A stretch of 7,072 nucleotides of DNA from an uncultured Eubacteriales bacterium (GCA_900320925.1 ONUD01000018.1:1-7072); one strand, 5' to 3'; positions 1 through 5,481 are shown, counted from the stretch's first letter. The notes: generated by a model not told the origin, from the letters alone. Program-made: numbers and translations.

Positions 1-630
1 ACGGGTGGAGGAGCCTTTCCGAAGCCGCTTTCGGAGAGGGAGGAGGAGCATTATCTGGCACTGGCGGAACAGGGGGATATCCATGCCCGCAACGTGCTGG
101 TAGAGCATAACCTGCGGCTGGTGGCACATATTGTCAAAAAATACTACGGTACGGGAGCTGATCAGGATGACTTGGTTTCCATCGGCACGATTGGACTTAT
201 CAAAGCAATCAATACGTTCAATACCGGCAGGAATATCCGACTGTCAAGCTATGCCTCCCGCTGTATTGAGAATGAGATTCTGATGTACTTTCGGGGAGCA
301 AAGAAGAATGCCCTTGACGTGTCGATTCATGAGGAAATCGACTCCGACACGGACGGCAATGCTTTGACGCTGATGGACATTATGGCGGCAGATGACCATA
401 TTGTGGAAGATCTGGATACAAAAATCAAAACGGAGAAACTTCCAAAGTACCTCAAAGAATGCCTGACACCCCGAGAGCGGCTGATTATCCGCCTGCGGTA
501 CGGTCTGGACGGCAGGGAACCGCTGCCGCAGAGAGAAGTGGCAAAAATGCTGAAAATTTCCCGCTCCTATGTTTCACGCATCGAAAAAAGAGCCTTGCTG
601 ACACTGCGGAAGCAATATGAACGCAACTGA
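1..630 (+). CDS. sigK: RNA polymerase sporulation sigma factor, SigK-like (5' partial)
   Basis: The reading frame is open from the first base, so the gene starts upstream of the window; the GTG at 94 is internal. 209 residues are visible, near the usual full length for SigK. Region 2 spans about residues 25-100 of the visible part, with EHNLRLVAHIVKKYY (35-49), DLVSIGTIGLIKA (57-69) and the core/-10 recognition segment YASRCIENEILMYF (84-97). Region 4 spans about 150-205, with the helix-turn-helix LPQREVAKMLKISRSYVSRI (175-194). EHNLRLVAHIVKK and the HEEIDSDTDGN linker resemble SigK more than SigE. In sporulating Firmicutes SigK directs late mother-cell transcription; in some gut Clostridia such a gene may serve other purposes. 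The N-terminal pro-sequence cannot be judged. The next gene starts about 265 bp later from its own promoter, so this gene does not seem co-regulated with the sulfur genes. Confidence 0.9.
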   Translation, partial: TGGGAFPKPLSEREEEHYLALAEQGDIHARNVLVEHNLRLVAHIVKKYYGTGADQDDLVSIGTIGLIKAINTFNTGRNIRLSSYASRCIENEILMYFRGAKKNALDVSIHEEIDSDTDGNALTLMDIMAADDHIVEDLDTKIKTEKLPKYLKECLTPRERLIIRLRYGLDGREPLPQREVAKMLKISRSYVSRIEKRALLTLRKQYERN

Positions 631-678
631 AAGCGGGACTCCTTTTTGAGGACTATCAAGGAGCCAATCGGGAAATGC

Positions 679-794
679 TAGACCTCCTCGGAAACCAGAC
701 GGAAAGCCATCGCTTCTATTTTAACTGCCAGTCACAGAAGACCTCTCCGTCAAAACAGAAGCAATGGCTTGCCATTGGTTTCCGAGGAAGTCTA
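679..794. repeat. Long imperfect inverted repeat (hairpin) downstream of sigK
   Basis: Outer arms 679-697 and 776-794 pair over 19 positions with one mismatch. The pairing continues, with small gaps and mismatches, through 698-717 and 757-775, leaving a loop of about 39 bases (718-756). There is no T-run after the 3' arm, so it does not look like a simple intrinsic terminator, although a hairpin here could still stabilise the 3' end of the sigK transcript. The 3' arm abuts the 23-bp repeat at 795-817. Possibly a remnant of a MITE-like element; origin unknown. Confidence 0.65.
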
Positions 795-817
795 TTATTA
801 GAAACTTGATTTCCGTG
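795..817. repeat. 23-bp repeat, copy 1 (solo right end of the 5049-5440 element)
   Basis: The 23 bases are identical to 5418-5440, which form the right end of the transposon-like element described below. They begin TTATTAGAAACTTG and end ATTTCCGTG. No matching left end or target duplication was found upstream, so this looks like a decayed or truncated copy. It ends 18 bp before the -35 box of the iscS promoter. Confidence 0.75.
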
Positions 818-835
818 GTTTGTCAAAAAAACCTA

Positions 836-864
836 TTGACATAGTAGGCGAATAGTGTTATAAT
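836..864 (+). promoter_or_regulatory. Promoter of iscS-iscU with putative operator
   Basis: A perfect -35 TTGACA (836-841), a 17-bp spacer and a perfect -10 TATAAT (859-864). Bases 832-864 match 2480-2512 upstream of metY at 28 of 33 positions, and the spacer itself is conserved at 13 of 17, including GTAGGC and AATAGTG. Two nested dyads overlap the -35 box and spacer: CCTA-N9-TAGG and CTATT-N13-AATAG. Spacer conservation is more than sigma-A recognition needs, so I infer a shared operator. An Rrf2-family repressor (CymR or IscR type) is a candidate only. Confidence 0.85.
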
Positions 865-894
865 GTAGCAAGTTAATATAAAGGAGCTGACAAA

Positions 895-2085
895 ATGAAT
901 ATATATGCGGACAATGCCGCTACTACCAAAATGAGTGAAGCGGCTGTCAGAGCCATGACGGATTGTATGCAGAACTGCTTCGGGAATCCGTCAAGTCTTT
1001 ACAGAATCGGACAAAGAGCAAAGGAACGGCTGGAGGAAGCAAGGCTTGCTGTTGCAGACATCATTCATGCCGAGCCGAGGGAAATTGTTTTCACTTCGGG
1101 CGGCAGTGAAGCGGATAACCAAGCACTGCTTTCTGCCGCCATGATTGGCAAAAGAAAAGGTAAAAACCATATTATCTCCTCTGCCTTTGAGCATCATGCC
1201 ATTTTGCATACGCTGAAAAAACTGGAGAAAAACGGCTTTGAAGTCACACTACTGCCTGTCCATGAGAACGGGATTATCCGGCTTGCAGAACTGGAAGCGG
1301 CCATGCGGGAGGATACCTGTCTTGTGACCATCATGATGGCCAACAATGAAATCGGCACGATTCAGCCTGTTGGGGCAATCGGTGAGCTTTGCAGGCAAAA
1401 GGGCATTCTATTTCATACAGATGCCGTGCAGGCAGTGGGACACCTGCCCATTGATGTCAAGGCACAAAATATTGATATGCTGTCCGCATCCGCCCATAAA
1501 TTCCATGGGGCAAAGGGGGTAGGGTTCCTGTACTGCCGCAAGGGGATTGCTTTGAGCAATCTGATTGAGGGCGGTGCTCAGGAACGGGGAAAGCGTGCAG
1601 GAACAGAAAATCTGGCAGGCATTGCGGCAATGGCGGCGGCTTTGAAAGAATCCGTTGACGGCATGGACAGAAATAATGCCCATCAGGCCGCTGTCAGGGA
1701 TTATCTGATACAGGGCTTGTCGGAAATCCCCCACAGTGCTTTGAACGGGGATGCCAAACAGCGTCTTTCGGGCAATGTCAATTTCAGCTTTGAGGGCATA
1801 GAGGGAGAGTCGCTTTTGATATTGTTGGATCAAAGAGGGATTAGTGCTTCTTCGGGAAGTGCCTGCACGTCAGGTGCCTTGGATCCCAGTCATGTACTGC
1901 TGTCCATCGGCAGGATTCATGATGTCGCTCACGGCTCCCTGCGGCTGAGTATCGGGGAGGACATCACCATGGAAGAAGCAGACTATATCATCCGTAATGT
2001 CAAAGAGGTGGTTGCCTATCTCAGGAGCTTTTCTCCTGTATGGCGTGACCTTGTGACAGGAAAAAAAGAGTTTATTTTGCAATAG
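895..2085 (+). CDS. iscS: Cysteine desulfurase (NifS/IscS family)
   Basis: A PLP-dependent class V aminotransferase-fold enzyme that converts L-cysteine to L-alanine and passes the sulfur as a persulfide to a scaffold protein in the cytoplasm. Visible landmarks in the 396 residues: N-terminal YADNAATTKM, GNPSS (30-34), TSGGSEADN for cofactor phosphate binding (67-75), His100 in EHHAI over the PLP ring, Asp176 and Gln179 in HTDAVQA, PLP lysine Lys202 in SAHKFHG, and catalytic Cys324 in SSGSACTSG. The short loop around that Cys fits the NifS-like desulfurases common in Firmicutes. The ATG has AAGGAG at 881-886, eight bases upstream. iscU follows after 11 bp, so the two form an operon; no Rrf2 regulator gene lies immediately upstream, unlike many clostridial isc loci. 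The symbol could equally be nifS; the enzyme family is certain. Confidence 0.95.
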   Translation: MNIYADNAATTKMSEAAVRAMTDCMQNCFGNPSSLYRIGQRAKERLEEARLAVADIIHAEPREIVFTSGGSEADNQALLSAAMIGKRKGKNHIISSAFEHHAILHTLKKLEKNGFEVTLLPVHENGIIRLAELEAAMREDTCLVTIMMANNEIGTIQPVGAIGELCRQKGILFHTDAVQAVGHLPIDVKAQNIDMLSASAHKFHGAKGVGFLYCRKGIALSNLIEGGAQERGKRAGTENLAGIAAMAAALKESVDGMDRNNAHQAAVRDYLIQGLSEIPHSALNGDAKQRLSGNVNFSFEGIEGESLLILLDQRGISASSGSACTSGALDPSHVLLSIGRIHDVAHGSLRLSIGEDITMEEADYIIRNVKEVVAYLRSFSPVWRDLVTGKKEFILQ

Positions 2086-2096
2086 GGGGAAGTATC

Positions 2097-2468
2097 ATGG
2101 CATTATACAGTGAAAAAGTGATGGATCACTTTATGAATCCGAGAAATGTCGGCATTATCGAGGATGCAGACGGTGTGGGGGAAGTCGGCAATGCCAAATG
2201 CGGGGACATTATGAAGATGTACCTGAAAATCGACAATGATGTGATTACAGACGTGAAGTTTGAAACATTCGGCTGTGCCAGTGCCATTGCCTCAAGCTCG
2301 ATGGCAACGGAACTGATTAAAGGCCAGAAATTGGAGGAAGCCATGACACTGACCAACAAAGCCGTTGCCGAAGCACTGGACGGTTTGCCGGATTATAAAA
2401 TGCACTGCTCTGTCCTTGCCGAAGAGGCCATACGGGCGGCAATTGAGGACTATCAAAAGAAAAAATAA
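2097..2468 (+). CDS. iscU: Fe-S cluster assembly scaffold protein IscU/NifU N-terminal type
   Basis: A 123-residue protein with the complete IscU ligand set: Cys35 and Asp37 in NAKCGD, Cys60 in FGCASAIASSSMAT and Cys104 in MHCSVLAEEA. IscU accepts sulfur from the desulfurase and iron to assemble a [2Fe-2S] cluster for transfer to apo-proteins. N-terminal YSEKVMDHFMNPRNVG is typical of the family. The usual LPPVK chaperone-binding motif of HscA-partnered IscU is replaced by LDGLPDYKMHC, as in stand-alone scaffolds that accompany NifS in Clostridia. The start is supported by GGGGGAAG just after the iscS stop and by tight spacing. No clear hairpin terminator follows, only a short A/T-rich tract at 2458-2475, so some transcripts may read on into the metY leader. 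Confidence 0.95.
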   Translation: MALYSEKVMDHFMNPRNVGIIEDADGVGEVGNAKCGDIMKMYLKIDNDVITDVKFETFGCASAIASSSMATELIKGQKLEEAMTLTNKAVAEALDGLPDYKMHCSVLAEEAIRAAIEDYQKKK

Positions 2469-2483
2469 TTTTTTAAAAGCCTA

Positions 2484-2512
2484 TTGACACGGTAGGCAAA
2501 TAGTGGTATGAT
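2484..2512 (+). promoter_or_regulatory. Promoter of the metY-cysK leader, near-copy of the iscS promoter
   Basis: -35 TTGACA (2484-2489), a 17-bp spacer and -10 TATGAT (2507-2512). It begins only 15 bp after the iscU stop codon. With the preceding CCTA it matches the iscS promoter at 28 of 33 positions and carries the same CCTA-N9-TAGG and CTATT-N13-AATAG dyads. Expected transcription start is near 2519-2521, giving a leader of about 255 nt before metY. Co-regulation with iscSU by one sulfur- or iron-responsive regulator is inferred. Confidence 0.85.
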
Positions 2513-2549
2513 AGAACCATTCCAAGAAATGACAGACAAAGGAGTTTTG

Positions 2550-2672
2550 ATGATGCGGAACATAACAACGTCCCGATACAATGCCATCATGTGTTGTCGA
2601 ATGCTGTACTCCCGGGCAGGGACTATGGCAGGAGCGGTTATGCTCTGTTATGCAAAGCGATGTTGCTGTTGA
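2550..2672 (+). CDS. Cys/Met-rich leader peptide, putative attenuator uORF
   Basis: A 40-codon ORF beginning ATG ATG, with AAAGGAG at 2538-2544 spaced five bases from the first ATG and eight from the second. It holds six Cys codons: two adjacent (2592-2597), one at 2646-2648, and three in a row (2661-2669) directly before the TGA stop; the peptide ends CYAKRCCC. Six Met codons are also present. This composition matches known amino-acid leader peptides, where ribosome stalling at codons for the scarce amino acid controls downstream transcription or translation. The downstream genes metY and cysK make homocysteine and cysteine, which fits. It lies between the promoter and a candidate terminator. 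I see no domain or homology and infer no function for the peptide itself. Alternative: a small Cys-rich metal-binding protein, less likely given its position. Confidence 0.72.
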   Translation: MMRNITTSRYNAIMCCRMLYSRAGTMAGAVMLCYAKRCCC

Positions 2673-2728
2673 CTGCTTTGTGTCGGCCATGATGCCCGGG
2701 AGCTGAAAAGCCTTCGGGCTATTCTTTT
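2609..2728 (+). promoter_or_regulatory. Putative attenuator: competing RNA hairpins in the metY-cysK leader
   Basis: Segment 1 (2609-2618, CTCCCGGGCA) is perfectly complementary to segment 2 (2693-2702, TGCCCGGGAG), with extra pairing of ATGGC 2625-2629 and GCCAT 2686-2690. Segment 2 can instead pair with segment 3 (2711-2719: five Watson-Crick pairs, two G-U, one mismatch, one more pair). Segment 3 is also part of the terminator hairpin at 2705-2724. The three pairings are mutually exclusive in the order 1:2, 2:3, 3:4, as in trp-type attenuators. A ribosome paused at the TGT TGT pair (2592-2597) would reach into segment 1, favouring 2:3 and read-through. The pairings are seen in the sequence; the mechanism is inferred. 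Confidence 0.55.
2705..2728 (+). terminator. Weak intrinsic terminator in the metY leader
   Basis: The stem pairs 2705-2712 with 2717-2724 over eight positions with one A-A mismatch (2708/2721), closed by a C(TTCG)G tetraloop (2712-2717), which is exceptionally stable in RNA. It is followed by TTTT (2725-2728). The T-run is short, so termination would be partial, which suits an attenuator. It could also be a plain stem-loop in the leader. Confidence 0.45.
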
Positions 2729-2773
2729 GCATGAAAGTCAACAGCTATTCTATATTTGAAAGGAACGATCAGC

Positions 2774-4054
2774 ATGAGCTATCAGTTTGAAACATTACAG
2801 TTACACGTCGGTCAGGAACAGCCTGACCCTGCTACGGATGCAAGAGCCGTACCGATTTATCAGACCACCTCTTATGTGTTCCGTGATTCCCAACACGCTG
2901 CCGACCGTTTCGGTCTTGCCGATGCGGGCAATATCTACGGCAGACTGACCAACTCCACCCAAGAGGTGCTGGAAAAGCGTATTGCAGCTCTGGAGGGCGG
3001 CAGTGCGGCTCTGGCACTTGCCTCTGGTGCGGCAGCTATCACCTACACGATTGAAGCCCTTGCTGCCAACGGCGGTCATGTCGTGGCACAAAAGACCATC
3101 TACGGCGGCAGTTACAACCTGCTTTCCCATACGTTGCCACAATTCGGCATTACCACCACCTTTGTCGATGCCCATGACCTGAATGAAGTGGAAAATGCCA
3201 TTCAGGACAATACCAGAGTGATCTACCTTGAAACACTCGGCAATCCCAACAGTGACATCCCTGATATTGATGCTATTGCCGCCATTGCCCATCGGCACGG
3301 TTTGCCCGTCGTGGTTGACAATACATTCGGCACGCCGTATCTCATCAGACCGATTGAACACGGGGCGGATATTGTTGTCCACTCCGCTACGAAATTTATA
3401 GGCGGTCATGGGACGACTCTCGGCGGTATCATTGTGGAATCCGGTCAGTTTGACTGGAAAGCAGGCGGCAAGTATCCTCAGATCGCAGAAGCCAACCCCA
3501 GCTATCATGGCATTTCATTCTATGATGCTGTCGGTGCAGCGGCATTTGTGACTTACATCAGAGCTATTTTACTGCGTGACACGGGTGCGGCGATTTCTCC
3601 CTTCAATGCGTTCCTGCTTTTGCAGGGCGTGGAAACCTTGTCTTTGCGTCTGGAACGCCATGCCGAAAATACCAAAAAGGTGGTTGCGTATCTGAACAGC
3701 CATCCGCTTGTAGAAAAGGTCAATCATCCGTCTTTGCCTGACCATCCTGACCATGCCCTCTATGAGAAGTACTTCCCCAACGGCGGTGCCTCCATCTTTA
3801 CGTTCAACATCAAGGGCGGCAGGGAAGAGGCTTGGCAGTTCATTGACCATCTGAAGATTTTTTCTCTGCTTGCCAACGTGGCGGATGTCAAAAGTCTGGT
3901 CATCCACCCCGCTTCCACGACCCATTCCCAGCTTTCCAAAGAAGAACTGGAAGGACAGGGTATTTATGAAAATACCATCCGCCTTTCCATCGGTACAGAA
4001 CATATCAATGACATTCTTGCAGATCTTGACCATGCCTTTCAGGCGATTCAATAA
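2774..4054 (+). CDS. metY: O-acetylhomoserine sulfhydrylase (Cys/Met metabolism PLP enzyme)
   Basis: Combines O-acetyl-L-homoserine with sulfide to give homocysteine, the direct-sulfhydrylation route to methionine. 426 residues is the usual OAH sulfhydrylase length, longer than typical cystathionine gamma-synthases or methionine gamma-lyases (near 380-400). Landmarks: FETLQLHVGQ (5-14), PIYQTTSYVF (27-36), YGR (55-57) contacting the PLP phosphate of the partner subunit, Tyr110 in KTIYGGSY stacking on PLP, Asp182 in VVDNTFGTP, PLP lysine Lys207 in SATKFIGGHG, and C-terminal NTIRLSIGTE. I chose the ATG at 2774 because GAAAGGA (2758-2764) sits nine bases upstream and the protein start matches the family; a TTG at 2756 would add six residues but overlaps that ribosome binding site. 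cysK follows after 14 bp. Expression probably depends on the leader at 2520-2773. O-succinylhomoserine or sulfur side-activities cannot be excluded. Confidence 0.93.
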   Translation: MSYQFETLQLHVGQEQPDPATDARAVPIYQTTSYVFRDSQHAADRFGLADAGNIYGRLTNSTQEVLEKRIAALEGGSAALALASGAAAITYTIEALAANGGHVVAQKTIYGGSYNLLSHTLPQFGITTTFVDAHDLNEVENAIQDNTRVIYLETLGNPNSDIPDIDAIAAIAHRHGLPVVVDNTFGTPYLIRPIEHGADIVVHSATKFIGGHGTTLGGIIVESGQFDWKAGGKYPQIAEANPSYHGISFYDAVGAAAFVTYIRAILLRDTGAAISPFNAFLLLQGVETLSLRLERHAENTKKVVAYLNSHPLVEKVNHPSLPDHPDHALYEKYFPNGGASIFTFNIKGGREEAWQFIDHLKIFSLLANVADVKSLVIHPASTTHSQLSKEELEGQGIYENTIRLSIGTEHINDILADLDHAFQAIQ

Positions 4055-4068
4055 GGAGGAGATTCATC

Positions 4069-5001
4069 ATGGCGAACATTTACAAGGGAACACTCGGACT
4101 TATCGGCAATACCCCATTGGTGGAGATTGTCAATATCGAAAAAGAACAGGAACTGCCGGCAACGGTTCTGGTCAAGCTGGAATACTTCAATCCCGCCGGC
4201 AGTGTCAAGGACAGAGTTGCCAAGGCAATGATAGAGGATGCAGAAGCCAAAGGGCTTATCAATGAAAACACTACCCTCATTGAACCGACTTCCGGCAATA
4301 CAGGCATCGGTCTTGCGGCGATTGCGGCGGCAAAAGGTTATCGGGTAATTCTGACCATGCCGGAGACCATGAGCGTGGAAAGAAGAAATATCCTGAAAGC
4401 TTACGGTGCAGAGATTGTCCTGACCGACGGCACCAAGGGTATGAAAGGAGCCATTGCCAAGGCTCAGGAACTGGCCAATACCATCGACAACAGCTTTATC
4501 CCCGGACAGTTTGTCAATCCTGCCAATCCTGCCGTGCATAAGGCAACAACGGGACCTGAAATCTGGAACGATACAGACGGCAAGGTGGATATCTTTGTGG
4601 CAGGTGTCGGTACCGGCGGCACAGTAACCGGTGTTGGTGAATACCTGAAAGCACAGAATCCTGCTGTGAAGATTGTGGCAGTCGAGCCGGAAACCTCACC
4701 CGTACTGTCAAAAGGTACCGCAGGACCGCATAAAATTCAGGGGATTGGTGCCGGCTTTGTTCCGGATGTGCTGAATACAGGCGTGTATGATGAGATTATC
4801 CCTGTGGAAAACGAGGCGGCATTTGAAACGGCAAAGCTTCTGGCAAAAAAAGAGGGCATTTCGGTCGGTATTTCCTCAGGTGCGGCACTGTATGCGGCAC
4901 TGGAACTGGCCAAGCGTCCCGAAAATAAACATAAAACTATTGTGGCACTCCTCCCCGACAGCGGTGACAGATACTATTCCACCCCTTTGTTTACAGATTG
5001 A
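4069..5001 (+). CDS. cysK: Cysteine synthase A (O-acetylserine sulfhydrylase)
   Basis: A fold-type II PLP enzyme that makes L-cysteine from O-acetyl-L-serine and sulfide in the cytoplasm. 310 residues, full length. Landmarks: LIGNTPLVEI (11-20), PLP lysine Lys47 in FNPAGSVKDR, substrate loop PTSGNTGIGL (73-82), phosphate-binding GVGTGGTVTG (179-188), ISSGAA (268-273), and PDSGDRYYST (296-305) at the cofactor pyridine nitrogen. The AAGGAGGAG ribosome binding site overlaps the metY stop codon, so the gene is translated from the same mRNA and may be partly coupled. No internal promoter was seen in the 14-bp gap. No serine acetyltransferase (cysE) lies in this window. A strong terminator begins seven bases after the stop. 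Family assignment is secure; the exact substrate preference (OAS against other activated serines) is inferred. Confidence 0.95.
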   Translation: MANIYKGTLGLIGNTPLVEIVNIEKEQELPATVLVKLEYFNPAGSVKDRVAKAMIEDAEAKGLINENTTLIEPTSGNTGIGLAAIAAAKGYRVILTMPETMSVERRNILKAYGAEIVLTDGTKGMKGAIAKAQELANTIDNSFIPGQFVNPANPAVHKATTGPEIWNDTDGKVDIFVAGVGTGGTVTGVGEYLKAQNPAVKIVAVEPETSPVLSKGTAGPHKIQGIGAGFVPDVLNTGVYDEIIPVENEAAFETAKLLAKKEGISVGISSGAALYAALELAKRPENKHKTIVALLPDSGDRYYSTPLFTD

Positions 5002-5007
5002 TATTCC

Positions 5008-5039
5008 AAAACGGCAGTGTTTTTCACTGCCGTTTTTTT
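5008..5039 (+). terminator. Strong intrinsic terminator after cysK
   Basis: A perfect 12-bp stem (5008-5019 with 5025-5036, core ACGGCAGTG/CACTGCCGT), a five-T loop (5020-5024) and a T-run through 5039. It closes the metY-cysK transcript and lies immediately before the inserted element. Confidence 0.95.
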
Positions 5040-5048
5040 AGCCGACAA
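5040..5048. repeat. 9-bp flanking direct repeat, left copy (target duplication)
   Basis: AGCCGACAA is found here and again at 5441-5449, exactly adjoining the two ends of the element at 5049-5440. An exact match at both borders is what a transposition target-site duplication looks like. Confidence 0.7.
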
Positions 5049-5147
5049 CATAGAAATCAATTTTGAAACTATCAATGAGCAAATTGTCAAACAATTGATT
5101 TTCCCGATGATAGATATTCCAACAAGAAACGGCATTGCCGCCACGCT

Positions 5148-5165
5148 CCCTCCGTCAAAAGCTGG
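5148..5165. repeat. Degraded arm of the CCTCCCTC palindromic repeat
   Basis: CTCCCTCCGT directly followed by CAAAA (5146-5160) equals the 3' arm at 5322-5347 with 11 bases missing (the GAGGGAGGTGG half of its small palindrome). The following GCTGG makes 5156-5165 an exact inverted match of CCAGCTTTTG at 5232-5241. It looks like an older copy that lost half of its hairpin. Confidence 0.5.
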
Positions 5166-5236
5166 ACAACTTCCTAGTGTTCCATCCATTCATTGTGTAA
5201 AGAAAAATATGGCATTTAGGAAGATAATTTACCAGC

Positions 5237-5347
5237 TTTTGCCACCTCCCTCACGGAGGGAGGCTTATCCACTGCTTACCACTTTGGCAGAAATTGTGAT
5301 AAGTGATAAAGTAACCCAAGCCTCCCTCCGTGAGGGAGGTGGCAAAA
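5237..5347. repeat. Perfect 30-bp inverted repeat unit (palindromic dispersed repeat)
   Basis: Arms 5237-5266 and 5318-5347 are exact reverse complements over 30 bases, separated by a 51-bp spacer. Each arm contains its own small palindrome, CCTCCCTC-ACG-GAGGGAGG or its complement. Repeats with this CCTCCCTC/GAGGGAGG core are, from memory, abundant in intergenic regions of gut Clostridia and behave like MITE/REP-type elements. The perfect arms imply recent insertion or ongoing homogenisation. The unit lies within the larger 5049-5440 element. Confidence 0.85.
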
Positions 5348-5440
5348 ACCATACAAATCAGAAGCTTCCATTGCCATGTCCAACATCGGGCAAACGTCCC
5401 CGTTGATATATGATTCTTTATTAGAAACTTGATTTCCGTG

Positions 5441-5449
5441 AGCCGACAA
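5441..5449. repeat. 9-bp flanking direct repeat, right copy (target duplication)
   Basis: AGCCGACAA, identical to 5040-5048, begins at the base following the right terminal inverted repeat of the 392-bp element. Confidence 0.7.
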
Positions 5450-5475
5450 AATGATGGTAGCCAAAATCCACGGGA

Positions 5476-5481
5476 TATGAT
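5476..5481 (+). promoter_or_regulatory. Probable -10 box of the cation exporter gene
   Basis: TATGAT at 5476-5481 is a good -10 match, but no convincing -35 lies 16-18 bp upstream. Transcription would start near 5488, only eight bases before the ATG at 5496, which favours the TTG start at 5535. The mobile element ends 35 bp upstream of the box. Confidence 0.4.

Larger units (their letters stand above)
5049..5440. mobile_element. MITE-like non-autonomous element, 392 bp
   Basis: The left end CATAGAAATCAA (5049-5060) and the right end TTGATTTCCGTG (5429-5440) are inverted repeats matching at 10 of 12 positions, and the element is bordered exactly by the 9-bp direct repeat AGCCGACAA. No transposase or credible gene lies inside, so it would need an enzyme supplied elsewhere. 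Its last 23 bases recur identically at 795-817. The interior is A/T-rich on the left, with a small palindrome AATTGTCAAACAATT (5082-5096) and a 9-bp inverted repeat (5054-5062/5093-5101), and it contains the 30-bp inverted-repeat unit at 5237-5347. Removing it would join the cysK terminator closely to the cation exporter promoter region. The transposase family is unknown; IS families making 9-bp duplications are candidates. Confidence 0.65.

Noticed and set aside
675..809. A possible 44-residue ORF after sigK
   Set aside because: It has AAGGAG 11 bases upstream, but the sequence is dominated by the long inverted repeat and ends within the 23-bp repeat; nothing supports translation.
2481..2741. 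An 86-codon minus-strand ORF across the metY leader
   Set aside because: It spans the promoter and the attenuator structures, has no domain, and is better explained as the complement of the Cys leader region.
2513..2773. T-box or SAM riboswitch in the metY leader
   Set aside because: I see no T-box GGTGGNACCGCG-like antiterminator motif and no S-box-like set of conserved stems; the Cys leader ORF explains the region better.
2731..2790. A short ORF beginning ATG at 2731 and overlapping the metY start in another frame
   Set aside because: No ribosome binding site precedes it and its codons show no enrichment; likely chance.
2801..3508. A 235-codon minus-strand ORF opposite metY
   Set aside because: It lies wholly antisense to a well-conserved gene and its sequence has no recognisable domain; codon-pattern shadow. 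The same holds for the long antisense ORFs opposite cysK (4048-4539) and the CDF gene (6006-6584).
5146..5347. CRISPR-like array formed by CCTCCCTC repeats
   Set aside because: Only two intact arms in opposite orientation plus one relic, with no regular spacing; inverted repeats rather than direct CRISPR repeats.
5017..5406. A 129-codon + strand ORF starting inside the cysK terminator
   Set aside because: It begins in the terminator loop and reads through inverted repeats; the protein is low quality and has no binding site for a ribosome. Chance ORF inside the mobile element.
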